A stretch of DNA of 64,000 nucleotides from Paraburkholderia ginsengiterrae (GTDB lineage: Bacteria; Pseudomonadota; Gammaproteobacteria; Burkholderiales; Burkholderiaceae): NCBI RefSeq assembly GCF_001645125.1, contig NZ_LXKA01000098.1:86171-150170 (forward strand). Reading direction: 5' to 3'. A model generated the notes under the pieces. It had not been told where the DNA came from. It made no database searches and worked only from the letters and a program-made list of their open reading frames with translations. Shown in pieces: positions 24,859-34,593 of this stretch (the first letter of the stretch is position 1; the number at the start of each line of letters is the position of its first letter). A program made the position numbers and the translations under genes.

Positions 24859-26193
24859 TCAATCCGGTGCGGCCTCCTCTGTGGCGGCCGGTTTTCGCCT
24901 GCGCCGCAGCACGACCCCTGAAGGCGTCGCGCCGAATGCCGGCGCCGCCGCTTTGATACGCCGGCCTCCCACCGCGCGCGAGAGCATCGCAAGCCGCTCC
25001 TCGAAGGTGCGAATCGTCGATTCCGGCGAGAACGTGCGCTCCGCATAAGCGCGCGCGGCTTTGCCGAGCGCCGCGCGGCGTTCGGCATCGCCGGCCAGCA
25101 CCGTGATGGCCGCCGTCAACGCCTTCACGCTGTCCGGCGGAACGACCACGCCACGCGGCGACACCGCTTCGTAAAGCGCCGTGCCGCGACGCGCCATCGC
25201 CACGGTTGCGCGGCCGCTCGCGAACATGCCGGTGAGCTTGGACGGCATGACGAGATCCGCCGCATCGCCGCGTTGCGGCAGCACATGAATGTCAGCGAGA
25301 TTGAGCAGCTCGTTCAGGCGTTCCCCCGGCTGCAGCGGAAGAAACAGACAATTCGTCAGCCCCGCGCAGCGCCGGATCAAACTTTCCTTCGCGGCGCCGC
25401 AGCCACAGAATACAAACGTGATGTCCGTACGCGCGGCCAGCGCGACCGCGGTGTCGGCGAGCGTTTCGATGCCCTGCTTCGCACCCATGTTGCCGGAGTA
25501 CAGCACCACTTTCTGTCCGGGCGGAATGCCAAGCAGCTCCCGGTAATCGCTCGGGCGCGACAGCGGAAAGATCGCCGACACATCGACCCAGTTGGGCAGG
25601 CAAACGACCCGCGACGGCGCGACCCCCTTGGTCATCGCGCGCGCGCTCATCTGCCGCGTGATCGACGACACCACATCGAAGCGCCGCAGCAATACGCTTT
25701 CGATCCAGCGGGCCACATGCGCCACGCGCGAGCTTTTCAGAAGGCCCAGACCAAATGCGGCGTCAACCTCGTAGTCCTGAATATGCAGCCACGTGTTGGC
25801 GCGCGCGGCGCGTGCCAGCATCAACGCGCCCGGCGCGCACATCAGGGCCGGTGCGACCAGCATCACCGCATCGGGGCGCCACAGCGCCTGCCACGCGAGC
25901 AGCGGCAGCGAACTCGCCGCAAAGCTCGCCAGATGCAGCAGCCGCGTCAAGCCGCCCGGATGTGACGGCACCCACAGCGGCGCGCGCCAGATCTCCACCC
26001 CGTCGCGCATTTCACGCTGATACCGCCACGAAGCGTAGCCCGTCCCGACACGCCAGTCCGGGTAGTAGGGCGGCGCGCACACCACGCGAACTTCGTGCCC
26101 GCGGCTGGCCAGCAGCACGGCCATCTCGGCCGTGTACTTGCCTACCCCCGTCAGCTCGGGCGCGTAGTTGATGCCGTGGATCAATATCTTCAT
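24859..26193 (-). CDS. WcaI-like glycosyltransferase
   Basis: 444 residues. The start MKILIHGINYAPELTGVGKY and VRVVCAPPYYPDWRVGTGYA are hallmarks of the colanic acid glycosyltransferase WcaI group, with AEMAVLLASRGHEV between them. The C-terminal half has KVVLYSGNMGAKQGIETLAD and PQRGDAADLVMPSKLTGMFA for nucleotide-sugar binding. Last gene of the leftward EPS operon, 55 bases after the preceding GT4. Probably transfers fucose or a related residue from a GDP-sugar, by analogy with WcaI. The C-terminal ~40 residues are basic and variable. Confidence 0.85.
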   Translation of the reverse strand: MKILIHGINYAPELTGVGKYTAEMAVLLASRGHEVRVVCAPPYYPDWRVGTGYASWRYQREMRDGVEIWRAPLWVPSHPGGLTRLLHLASFAASSLPLLAWQALWRPDAVMLVAPALMCAPGALMLARAARANTWLHIQDYEVDAAFGLGLLKSSRVAHVARWIESVLLRRFDVVSSITRQMSARAMTKGVAPSRVVCLPNWVDVSAIFPLSRPSDYRELLGIPPGQKVVLYSGNMGAKQGIETLADTAVALAARTDITFVFCGCGAAKESLIRRCAGLTNCLFLPLQPGERLNELLNLADIHVLPQRGDAADLVMPSKLTGMFASGRATVAMARRGTALYEAVSPRGVVVPPDSVKALTAAITVLAGDAERRAALGKAARAYAERTFSPESTIRTFEERLAMLSRAVGGRRIKAAAPAFGATPSGVVLRRRRKPAATEEAAPD

Positions 26194-26248
26194 TATGGCT
26201 GCCAGAACAAGTTAGAACGTCGCGCGCTCGACACGGCCTTCAGGCGAA

Positions 26249-27391
26249 TCAGTCGCTCAACATCAGTGCACAGCCGCGGGCAATATTGGCCGCGGCGGAA
26301 GGCGGATCGAAGCGGCGAATCACGTCCATGCAGCGGCGCGCGGTGCCGCCCGCATCCGCGAAGGCTTCCATGGCTTTGAGCATCGTGCGCTGCAACGCGG
26401 GGACGTCGCCCGCGGTAAACGCATAGCCGCTCACACCGTCGATCACCAGCTCCGGCACGCAGCCGCAACTCTCGCTGACCACCGCCGGGCAGCCGTGCGC
26501 GAGCGCCTCGTTGACCACGAGTCCCCACGGCTCGCTGTAACTGGGCAGCACCATGCAGGTCGCGCCGTAATACTCGCGTGTCAGCGGCTCGTCCTGCAGA
26601 CTGCCGGCGAACGTCACCGCATCGCCGAGTGCGAGATCGGCCACTTTGGTATGCAGCACATCGGCCATCGGCCCCGTGCCGACAATGCGCAACTTCGCCG
26701 CCGGAATCCGCCGGCGCAAGCCGGCGAACGCCTCGATCAACGTGCCGATGCCTTTCTCCTCCGAAAGACGCCCCACGTACAGAAACACCGGCGGATTGCC
26801 CGCCCGCGCGGCGACGCGCTCGACCAGCGCGCGTTCGGGCGAGAACGAACCCGGCAACGCGGCCGCCTGGCACGGCACGAAGATCTTGTCGCCCTTCGCG
26901 CCGAGCGACAGCAGATACTCGCGGCTGCGCTCACCGAATCCGAAGTAGCCGTCGCAGAGCGCGAAAAACACCCGCTTTGGAATCGACGTCAGCAGCTTCT
27001 TGGGCCGGTCGCGCGCCGTCGAATCGCAGAACACCGCACGGCGCTTGCCGGTTACGATGCACGCCGCGAGCATGGCCCAGTATTCCGGACGGTGATAACC
27101 CGGCAGCACGATCAGATCCGACTTGGTGCGCAGGACTTCCCAGGTGAGCCGCGCGATCAGCTTCAACGTCGGCACATCCTCATAGCAGCCGTCGAACAGC
27201 TTTTGCATGGGATAGCGGTGAAACGAATAGTCGACATCGGAAAAACCGACCCGATCGTGCTCCGTATCCGCGATCTGCACCATCGAGTAGTGAATTGCTC
27301 CGGATGCCGAAATGTTATGCAACGCAGAAAACACGACACCCTTATGGCGCGACCACACGACGTTGTGGAAGATCGTGACTGACGCTGTCAT
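26249..27391 (-). CDS. glycosyltransferase family 4
   Basis: 380 residues from ATG 27391 (MTASVTIFHNVVWSRHKGVV), with GAGGAG eleven bases upstream; the open frame extends further but without signal. Donor-domain motifs are VFLYVGRLSEEKGIGTLIEA and EX7E in SYSEPWGLVVNEALAHG. Cytoplasmic GT-B enzyme in the EPS operon between fcl and wcaI, 117 bases after fcl. The acceptor is unknown; retaining linkage expected from the GT4 class. Confidence 0.87.
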   Translation of the reverse strand: MTASVTIFHNVVWSRHKGVVFSALHNISASGAIHYSMVQIADTEHDRVGFSDVDYSFHRYPMQKLFDGCYEDVPTLKLIARLTWEVLRTKSDLIVLPGYHRPEYWAMLAACIVTGKRRAVFCDSTARDRPKKLLTSIPKRVFFALCDGYFGFGERSREYLLSLGAKGDKIFVPCQAAALPGSFSPERALVERVAARAGNPPVFLYVGRLSEEKGIGTLIEAFAGLRRRIPAAKLRIVGTGPMADVLHTKVADLALGDAVTFAGSLQDEPLTREYYGATCMVLPSYSEPWGLVVNEALAHGCPAVVSESCGCVPELVIDGVSGYAFTAGDVPALQRTMLKAMEAFADAGGTARRCMDVIRRFDPPSAAANIARGCALMLSD

Positions 27392-27508
27392 TTTTATGCC
27401 ACTCCTCGAAATTTCGTCCCGTGTGCAACGCGCCCGGCGCGCCTGCACAGCGTCTCCTGCGGTCCGGTCCTTCAGCTCAAAAACGCGTCGAAGCGGCAAT
27501 CCGTGCGC

Positions 27509-28468
27509 CTAAGCCTGCATGGCGGCAGCGGGCGTCGAACCGGCTAGCGATTCGACGAACCCGCGATAGGTGGACGCGATGCCGTCCGCCAAAGCGGTTC
27601 TCGCCTGCCAGCCCATTTGCGCGAGGCGCGAGACGTCGAGCAGCTTGCGCGGCGTGCCGTCGGGTTTCGACGCGTCGAACACGAGTTCTCCCTCGAAGCC
27701 GACCACCTTGCAGATGCACTCGGCCAGCTCGCGAATCGACAGATCCTCACCCACGCCGACGTTGAACAGGCCATCGGTCACGTTGTGCTCGAGCACGAAC
27801 AGCGTGGCCGCGGCCAGATCGTCGACGTGCAGGAATTCGCGGCGCGGCGTGCCCGAGCCCCACACCGTCAGCGTGGCGTCGCCGTTCAGCCGCGCTTCGT
27901 GCGCCTTGCGCAGCAGCGCCGGCAACACATGGCTGCTGTTCAGGTCGTAGTTGTCGTTCGGGCCGTACAGATTGGTCGGCATCAACGCGACGTACTGCGT
28001 GTTGTACTCGCGGTTGTACGCGTCGCACAGCTTGAGGCCCGCGATCTTCGCGATCGCATAGGCGTCGTTGGTCGGCTCGAGCGGCGAGCTCAGCAGATAC
28101 TCTTCGCGGATCGGCTGCGGACATTGCTTCGGATAGATGCACGACGAACCGAAAAACACCAGCCGTTCCACCTTCGCGCGGTAAGCCGCGTGGATCACGT
28201 TGGTTTCGATCACGAGGTTTTCATAGATGAACTCGCCCGGCTGAGTCGCATTCGCGAGAATGCCGCCCACACGGGCGGCCGCGAGCAGCACCACGTCGAT
28301 CGGTTCGCTTTGGAAAAAGCGGTTCACGGCCGCCTGATCCGTGAGGTCGAGCTCCGCCCGCGTGCGGGTAATCACGTTGTGATATCCCTCGGCGGCCAGA
28401 CGCCTGACCAGCGCGGAGCCGACCATACCCCGGTGCCCCGCGACGAAGATGCGTGCTTGTTTGTTCAT
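27509..28468 (-). CDS. fcl: GDP-L-fucose synthase
   Basis: 319 residues. NADP-binding motif VAGHRGMVGSALVRRL, the catalytic Ser in FFGSSCIYPK and the Tyr-x3-Lys YAIAK are all present, with the SSHVLPALLRKAHEA region of the epimerase/reductase active site. It converts GDP-4-keto-6-deoxymannose (from Gmd) to GDP-L-fucose with NADPH. The start lies five bases after the gmd stop, so the two are co-translated. Confidence 0.95.
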   Translation of the reverse strand: MNKQARIFVAGHRGMVGSALVRRLAAEGYHNVITRTRAELDLTDQAAVNRFFQSEPIDVVLLAAARVGGILANATQPGEFIYENLVIETNVIHAAYRAKVERLVFFGSSCIYPKQCPQPIREEYLLSSPLEPTNDAYAIAKIAGLKLCDAYNREYNTQYVALMPTNLYGPNDNYDLNSSHVLPALLRKAHEARLNGDATLTVWGSGTPRREFLHVDDLAAATLFVLEHNVTDGLFNVGVGEDLSIRELAECICKVVGFEGELVFDASKPDGTPRKLLDVSRLAQMGWQARTALADGIASTYRGFVESLAGSTPAAAMQA

Positions 28469-28473
28469 CGCAA

Positions 28474-29592
28474 TTACTCGTGATGTTCCAGTGCCGTGAA
28501 TCCGGCCAGCGTGACCAGCGCGTCGCGGCGTGCAATCTGATAGTCGGCGCGCACCATTTCCTTGACGAGCGAGGCGAACGAGGTGGTCGGCTGCCAGCCG
28601 AGCTTCGCGTGCGCCTTCGACGGATCGCCCAGCAGCGTCTCGACTTCGGCGGGCCGGAAATAGCGCGGATCGACGCGCACGATCACGTCGCCGGGCGACA
28701 TCTTGATCTCGCGCCCTTCCACCTTCTCGACGATGCCGACTTCATCCACACCGGTGCCTTCGAACCGCACGGTTACGCCCAATTCGGCCGCGGCATGCTG
28801 GACGAACTGACGCACGCTGTACTGCACGCCGGTCGCGATCACGTAATCCTCCGGATGATCCTGCTGAAGCATGCGCCACTGCATCTCCACGTAATCGCGC
28901 GCATGACCCCAGTCGCGCAGCGCTGACAGATTGCCGAGATACAGCGTCTTCTGCATGCCGACCGCGATGCGCGCGACGGCGCGCGTGATCTTGCGCGTCA
29001 CGAAAGTCTCGCCGCGCACCGGCGATTCGTGATTGAACAGAATCCCGTTGCAGGCAAAGAGCCCATAGGCCTCGCGATAATTCACCGTGGTCCAGTAAGC
29101 GAACAGCTTGGCGACGGCGTACGGACTGCGCGGATAGAACGGCGTGGTCTCCGACTGCGGCACCTGTTGCACGAGTCCGTACAGCTCAGAGGTCGAGGCC
29201 TGATAAAAACGCGTCTTGTCCTGAAGCCCGAGAATCCGGATCGCTTCCAGAATCCGCAAGGCGCCCAGACCGTCCGCGTTGGCCGTGTATTCCGGTTCCT
29301 CGAACGACACCGCGACATGGCTCTGCGCGGCCAGGTTGTAGATCTCATCCGGCTCGACCCGCTGGATCACGCGCAGAATGCTGGTCGAGTCGGTCAGATC
29401 CGCGTGGTGCAGAAAGAGTCGCTGATCCGGATCGTGTGGATCGCGGTAAAGGTGGTCGATCCGGTCGGTATTGAACAGGGACGTCCTGCGTTTGATGCCA
29501 TGCACGTCGTAGTCTTTGGCGAGCAGCAGCTCCGCCAGATACGACCCGTCCTGTCCAGTGATGCCGGTGATCAGCGCGACCTTACGTTTCAT
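28474..29592 (-). CDS. gmd: GDP-mannose 4,6-dehydratase
   Basis: 372 residues, canonical length. Begins [20 protein letters not shown] (extended-SDR NAD(P) motif), [19 protein letters not shown], the [15 protein letters not shown] active-site stretch (Thr/Glu) and YAVAK (Tyr-x3-Lys). Converts GDP-D-mannose to GDP-4-keto-6-deoxy-D-mannose, the first committed step toward GDP-fucose. A GAGGAG ribosome site is well placed. Confidence 0.96.
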   Translation of the reverse strand: MKRKVALITGITGQDGSYLAELLLAKDYDVHGIKRRTSLFNTDRIDHLYRDPHDPDQRLFLHHADLTDSTSILRVIQRVEPDEIYNLAAQSHVAVSFEEPEYTANADGLGALRILEAIRILGLQDKTRFYQASTSELYGLVQQVPQSETTPFYPRSPYAVAKLFAYWTTVNYREAYGLFACNGILFNHESPVRGETFVTRKITRAVARIAVGMQKTLYLGNLSALRDWGHARDYVEMQWRMLQQDHPEDYVIATGVQYSVRQFVQHAAAELGVTVRFEGTGVDEVGIVEKVEGREIKMSPGDVIVRVDPRYFRPAEVETLLGDPSKAHAKLGWQPTTSFASLVKEMVRADYQIARRDALVTLAGFTALEHHE

Positions 29593-29666
29593 GGAGCGTT
29601 CTCCTCGTTTAGCTTGTCTATTGCCGTGCCAGGATCCCGTTGAGCGGCCGGCCGCAGGCCGCTACT

Positions 29667-31904
29667 TCAACCGGCGATGCTGTCGTACCCGTAGTAACCA
29701 CCCTGATAGCCCGAACCGAGGAATGCCCCTTCCTGCGGCACGTCGGTCAGCAACACGCCTCTGAGCGCCACGCCGCCGTTGCGCAGCCGCTTGGCCGTCT
29801 CCAGGATCTCGTTGAGCGGATGGCGGCCGTGGCGCACCACCAGCAGCGTGGTGCCCGCGTACTTGCCGATCACGGTCGAGTCGGTCACCGCCAGAACCGG
29901 CGGCGTGTCGACGATCACGAGGTCATAGTGCGACTTCAGTTCGTCGAGCAGCGTTTCGAAGCGCTTGCTCATCAGCAGCTCGGCCGGATGCGAGGGCAGC
30001 GAGCCCTTCGAGAGCACGTCGAGGCCGGGCAGCACGTCGCGCTGGATCATCGAGCCCAGGTCGCCTCCGTTCAGCACATCGGACAGACCCGGCTGATGCG
30101 CGACGCCGAAATGCGAGTGCACGTCGCCGCGCCGCATGTCGCCGTCGATAATCAGCACGCGCTTGTTCGCGGAGGCCACCAGCGCCGCCAGATTCACCGA
30201 CAGGAACGACTTGCCGGCGTCCGGCCGCGAACCGGTGATCATCACCACGTTGTTTTCAGCGTGGTCGAGCGAGAGCTGCAGCGAGGTGCGCAGATTGCGC
30301 ACACCTTCCACGGCGATGTCTTCCGGCGCCTGTTGCGCGAGCACATGCAGGCCGCTTCGGCGCAGCATGACGTTTTCCTGCAGCTTCAACTGGTTCTGAC
30401 TGCGCGGCACAGCCGCGAACACCGGCACGCCGAGCACTGATTCGAGTTCGTCCGGACGCTCCACGCCACCGTACATGGCGCGCTTGAAGAAGGTCAGCAT
30501 GATGCCGAGCACGAGGCCGCCGCCGAGCGCGATCAGGATCGCGATCACGCGCTTCGGACGCACGGGTTCGTCGGGCGTTTCGGCGAAGTCCACCACGCGC
30601 ACGCTGCCCACTTGCCCGGCCTTCGCCACGCGCAGTTGCTGCGCGCTGTTGAGCAGATTGGTATACAACTCCGTGTCGACGTGCACGTCGCGCAACAGAC
30701 GCAATGCGGTCTGCTCCGTGTCCGGCATCACCTCCACGCTGCGGTTCATGTTGGCCTGGGCACCTTGCAACGCCGCGATCTGCGCGTCGAGTGCGGCCAC
30801 CGCCGGGTGACTCGCCGTGAAGCGTTGCGACATCTCCGCGCGCTGCTGCTGCAGATCGAGCAGCTTGGTCTTGTTATCGACGATCTGTTGCAGCAGCAGG
30901 CGGCTTTCCTCACCGAGGTCGACCGTGCCATGTTGGTTGCGGAACTTGTTGTAGCGCTGTTCGGCTTCGTCGAGTTCCTTGCGCAAGCCCGGCAGTTGCT
31001 GATCGAGGAAGGCCAGCATGTGCTCCGCTTCGGTCGAACGGCTCTCGACGTCCTGCCGCACGAACTCGCGTGCCATGCTGTTGACGATCGCCGCGGTCAG
31101 GCCGGCGTCGCCGCCTTCGAGACTCGCGCGAATCACGCCGGACTGCAGCGTGGTTTCCTGCACGACCATGGCCTTTTGCAGCCGGTCCACCGTGCTCAGC
31201 GTCGAAGCGCGCTGCAGTTCGAAACGCGAACCGGGCGCGCCGGTCAGCTTGTCGACGTGCAACGCGATCGGGCCGTCGGCGGTATCCGTTTGCACGGTCT
31301 CGCCGACTTTCCCCGACAGAATCGCAATGCCGTTCTTGTCGCGCAGCACATACGCTCCTTCATTGCCGGCAATCAGCGTGAAGGTCGTGTCGTACATCTC
31401 CTTCGAAGTGTCGAACTGCGACACCGCAATGCTCTCGTTACCCCATGCATAGCCCGACAGGTTGATGAACTGCGGCAGCTTGAAGCCCCACTGCCCGTTC
31501 ACCAGCCCCGCGATCATCCCGCCAATGATCGGCAGATAACGCGGGGTGGCCGTAATGTCGAGGTGCAGCTTCTTGACGGTTTCTTCCGTGACGAGACGCG
31601 ACTTCAGCAACTCGATCTCGGCCGCCGTCGACGGCTTGGTGTCGAACATGCCGGTCAGCGGCGGCAAGGCTTCCTTGCCGTTCGCATTGTTGGCATTGGC
31701 CGTCTTGTCCTCGACGTGGAACAGGACATCCGCGCGATACGTCGGCGGCGCGAGGAAGGCGTACGCGCACCCCAGCGCGAGCGCGATCAGCGTCACCATT
31801 ACGATCGTGCGCCAGCCCCGCACGATCGTCCGCAGATAATCCGACAAATGCAGCTCGTCCGGTCCGGACACGTCGATATAGCGGTTTTCGAAGTTGATTG
31901 CCAT
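29667..31904 (-). CDS. wzc: Wzc-type polysaccharide tyrosine autokinase / co-polymerase
   Basis: 745 residues from ATG 31904, with GGGTGA upstream; a GTG three codons earlier is less likely. Order: a Wzz-type N-terminus with first membrane span (~34-54), a long periplasmic coiled coil (~260-400), a second span (~450-470), then a BY-kinase domain. The kinase has Walker A GSRPDAGKS, Walker A' VLIIDGDMRRG and Walker B DLVIVDTPPVLA. The tail YQGGYYGYDSIAG holds four Tyr for autophosphorylation. It controls chain length and export with Wza; equivalent to BceF. No cognate Wzb phosphatase gene is in the window. Confidence 0.95.
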   Translation of the reverse strand: MAINFENRYIDVSGPDELHLSDYLRTIVRGWRTIVMVTLIALALGCAYAFLAPPTYRADVLFHVEDKTANANNANGKEALPPLTGMFDTKPSTAAEIELLKSRLVTEETVKKLHLDITATPRYLPIIGGMIAGLVNGQWGFKLPQFINLSGYAWGNESIAVSQFDTSKEMYDTTFTLIAGNEGAYVLRDKNGIAILSGKVGETVQTDTADGPIALHVDKLTGAPGSRFELQRASTLSTVDRLQKAMVVQETTLQSGVIRASLEGGDAGLTAAIVNSMAREFVRQDVESRSTEAEHMLAFLDQQLPGLRKELDEAEQRYNKFRNQHGTVDLGEESRLLLQQIVDNKTKLLDLQQQRAEMSQRFTASHPAVAALDAQIAALQGAQANMNRSVEVMPDTEQTALRLLRDVHVDTELYTNLLNSAQQLRVAKAGQVGSVRVVDFAETPDEPVRPKRVIAILIALGGGLVLGIMLTFFKRAMYGGVERPDELESVLGVPVFAAVPRSQNQLKLQENVMLRRSGLHVLAQQAPEDIAVEGVRNLRTSLQLSLDHAENNVVMITGSRPDAGKSFLSVNLAALVASANKRVLIIDGDMRRGDVHSHFGVAHQPGLSDVLNGGDLGSMIQRDVLPGLDVLSKGSLPSHPAELLMSKRFETLLDELKSHYDLVIVDTPPVLAVTDSTVIGKYAGTTLLVVRHGRHPLNEILETAKRLRNGGVALRGVLLTDVPQEGAFLGSGYQGGYYGYDSIAG

Positions 31905-31953
31905 TTTGGTCACCCAGCAAAGCCCGGCGGTTCAAGGTCACGTTGCACGTTTA

Positions 31954-33087
31954 TCATTTCGCAAGAACTGCACCCGTTACAGCAGCGTTAATCGCCGGCA
32001 GCAACAGATTCAACACACGATTGAAGCGGACCAGGCTGCCTTGACCCACGTACACCACGTCCTTCGGCTGCAGTTCGAACTGGTTGGCGAGCACCATCGA
32101 CACCGGCGAGGTCGCGTCGAGGTGATACACCTGCGGCGAGTCGCTGGTCGAATTGCGGATCACGAATAGTTGCCGTGGCGCGGACGTGTTCGAGTCGAAG
32201 CTGCCGCTGTCGGAAAGCGCCTGCGAGAGCGTCAGCGAGCCGTTGCGCATCGGCAGGACGGTGGCCGGCTTGTTGACTTCGCCCATCACGTAGACGCCGC
32301 TGTCTTCGCGTGCCGCCACGCGCACCATGTCGCCGGGCTGCAGATAAATGTCCCCTGGGTTGTGGCCGTGCTTGATCAGGTCGTCCACGTTAAGCTGATA
32401 AGTGACACCATTACGGACCAGGTCCACGCGGCTGCGGTCGGCAGTCCCATTGAAGCCGCCGCTCAGGCCGATCGCGTTCGTCAACGACATCGGCACGTCG
32501 TTGAACGATTGAGCGCCCGGCAAGCGCACTTCACCGTCGACATAAACCTGCGACGCGCGGAACGACGCGACGCGCACGGTCACCTCAGGCTTCTGGTAGA
32601 CCTTGCTAAGACGCTTGTACAGTTCCTTCTGGATCGTCGCGACGTCCTGGCCGGCCACGTGCACCGTGCCGGCATACGGGAACTGCACATCGCCGTGTTC
32701 GTCGATCAGGAAACCGGGGGCCGCATCCGTCGTCTTGGAGTTTGCCGCGGGCTGACCGAGCGCCGCCGCGAGTTCCGGGTGATCCCACACGACGATCTGC
32801 AGCACGTCGCCGGGGCCGACGCGGTACACCGGCGGTTTGCCGAACAAGGCCAACGTCTGCGGCGGGATCGTCGCGGACGACTGGTTCATCTTGCGCAGCA
32901 GCGCGAGATTGATGTCGGTGATCGGAATCTGCTGTTGCGCAGACGGATCCGTACTGTAATCACCACCCGTGTCCTGAATCGCCGCCGGCGTAATCATCCG
33001 CTGGCCGGGTACAGCTCCGCATCCGGAGATCAGTGCCGCAGTAGCGAAAACCAGAATACTTCCCGTGCGTATACCAAGCGAGCTCAT
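31954..33087 (-). CDS. wza: Wza-type outer-membrane polysaccharide export lipoprotein
   Basis: 377 residues from ATG 33087, chosen for the perfect AAGGAGG upstream. A signal peptide ends in lipobox LISGC (~Cys22). YRVGPGDVLQIVVWDHPELA begins the Poly_export domain; SLBB-type beta-grasp units follow (VYVDGEVRLPGAQSFNDVP; VYVMGEVNKPATVLPMRNG). It forms the octameric outer-membrane pore through which EPS leaves, docked on Wzc. Lies 49 bases ahead of wzc. Equivalent of BceE. Confidence 0.95.
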   Translation of the reverse strand: MSSLGIRTGSILVFATAALISGCGAVPGQRMITPAAIQDTGGDYSTDPSAQQQIPITDINLALLRKMNQSSATIPPQTLALFGKPPVYRVGPGDVLQIVVWDHPELAAALGQPAANSKTTDAAPGFLIDEHGDVQFPYAGTVHVAGQDVATIQKELYKRLSKVYQKPEVTVRVASFRASQVYVDGEVRLPGAQSFNDVPMSLTNAIGLSGGFNGTADRSRVDLVRNGVTYQLNVDDLIKHGHNPGDIYLQPGDMVRVAAREDSGVYVMGEVNKPATVLPMRNGSLTLSQALSDSGSFDSNTSAPRQLFVIRNSTSDSPQVYHLDATSPVSMVLANQFELQPKDVVYVGQGSLVRFNRVLNLLLPAINAAVTGAVLAK

Positions 33088-33154
33088 AGTATTTCCTCCT
33101 TGTGCCACGACGTATTCCTCGGGGGAGTTAGCGCGTGGCAGGCTTGTTAACTAC

Positions 33155-34540
33155 TTAGTAAGCGTTTCGATGCACCAGTCCGGCGACTATCGTCGCGCCG
33201 ATAATCCGCATGTCGAGCGCGAACGACCAATGCCCCAAGTAATACAGGTCATGTTCGACACGCCGCTCCATCTTCTCGATGCGGTCGGTTTCGCCTCGAA
33301 AGCCGTTTATCTGCGCCCACCCCGTGATACCCGGCTTGATCCGATAGCGATTGATGTAGCCCGCGACCACTTTCTGATAGAGGTCGTCGTGCTCGAGTGC
33401 ATGGGGACGCGGTCCTACGACCGACATGTCGCCACGCAACACGTTGAAGAATTGCGGCAGCTCGTCGAGGCTCGTGCGGCGCAGAAATGCGCCCACTTTC
33501 GTGACGCGCGGATCGTCGCGCGTGGCCTGGCTGAGGGTGCCTTTTTGCTCGGTATGCAAACGCATCGAGCGGAACTTGTAGATCGTGAATACGCGGCCGT
33601 CCGCGCCTTTGCGCTTCTGTTTGAACAGCACCGGACCGCGCGACGAGAGCTTCACAGCGATGGCAATCGCGAGCAGGATGGGCGCCAGCCCGAGCAGCGC
33701 CGTCGCCGCGAACAGGCGGTCGAAGATTTCCTTCTTCAGCATCGAACTGGCGGACAGCGGCGAGGCGACCAGGTTGATGGCCGGCACGCCGAGCAACTCG
33801 ATCACGCCGCTGCCTTCGAATAGCGCAAGACTGCGCACGTCCGGCATGAAGCGGATGTTCACGAGATCGTCACGAAACTGGCTGACGAGCGAGCAGATCA
33901 ACGGCTCCTCGGCAAGCGAGAGCATCAGCCAGAGTTCGTGCACGTCGTTGGTCCGCATATAGCCTGCCAGCGCGTCGACCGTGTCGAACACGGGCACGCC
34001 CGGACTGGTGACGGGAGAGACGTCCGGCCGCGCGTTGAAGACCGCGGTGGCGCGAAAGCCGCTGGTCGGCGACGAACCGATACGGCGGATGATCGCGTCG
34101 CACTGTGAACCGCTGCCGACAATCGCCACCTGGTGCAGGTTCATACCGGCGCTGCGGGCGCGCGCCAGCACGGCGTGGGCGATCAGCCGGTAGGCGATCA
34201 GCAGTCCGCCGGTCACCGCCGTCCAGTAGGAAAACCACAGCCGCGACACGAAGTCGGCACGATGCAGCGAATACATGAGCACGAGCGCGCAGGCCTGCAC
34301 CATCAGCCATGCGAGCGACACCTGGCCGGTCAGCGCCAGCTTGGAGCGGCCGCGCCACGAGTCGTACACCCCGAACGCCGGAAAAATGGCCAGCGCGAAA
34401 GCGGCGCAAAACATCACGAGCGCCCAATAGAACCCGGTTTGAGCGAGGTAATCAAAGCGAATCTGCGACGCAACCGCCGCCCCCGCCAACACCAACGCGA
34501 CATCGAAAATTCGCGCGAGTAAATCCTGAAACTTGCGCAT
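33155..34540 (-). CDS. wcaJ: undecaprenyl-phosphate sugar-1-phosphate transferase (WcaJ type)
   Basis: 461 residues: four N-terminal membrane spans, a CoA-binding-like domain ([18 protein letters not shown]), a fifth span, and the C-terminal bacterial sugar transferase domain with [44 protein letters not shown] and [14 protein letters not shown]. It starts repeat-unit synthesis by moving a hexose-1-phosphate, usually glucose, onto undecaprenyl phosphate. Equivalent to BceB. Second in the manC-led operon. Confidence 0.93.
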   Translation of the reverse strand: MRKFQDLLARIFDVALVLAGAAVASQIRFDYLAQTGFYWALVMFCAAFALAIFPAFGVYDSWRGRSKLALTGQVSLAWLMVQACALVLMYSLHRADFVSRLWFSYWTAVTGGLLIAYRLIAHAVLARARSAGMNLHQVAIVGSGSQCDAIIRRIGSSPTSGFRATAVFNARPDVSPVTSPGVPVFDTVDALAGYMRTNDVHELWLMLSLAEEPLICSLVSQFRDDLVNIRFMPDVRSLALFEGSGVIELLGVPAINLVASPLSASSMLKKEIFDRLFAATALLGLAPILLAIAIAVKLSSRGPVLFKQKRKGADGRVFTIYKFRSMRLHTEQKGTLSQATRDDPRVTKVGAFLRRTSLDELPQFFNVLRGDMSVVGPRPHALEHDDLYQKVVAGYINRYRIKPGITGWAQINGFRGETDRIEKMERRVEHDLYYLGHWSFALDMRIIGATIVAGLVHRNAY

Positions 34541-34593
34541 TTTGCTTACCTCGTTCTTGCCGTTCTTGTCCGCAATAAGTTGTGGCGTGCTGT

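Noticed and set aside
29643-29663. AGCGGCC / GGCCGCT hairpin after wzc as a terminator
   Set aside because: Short stem without a following T-run, and gmd follows closely on the same strand, so read-through is expected.
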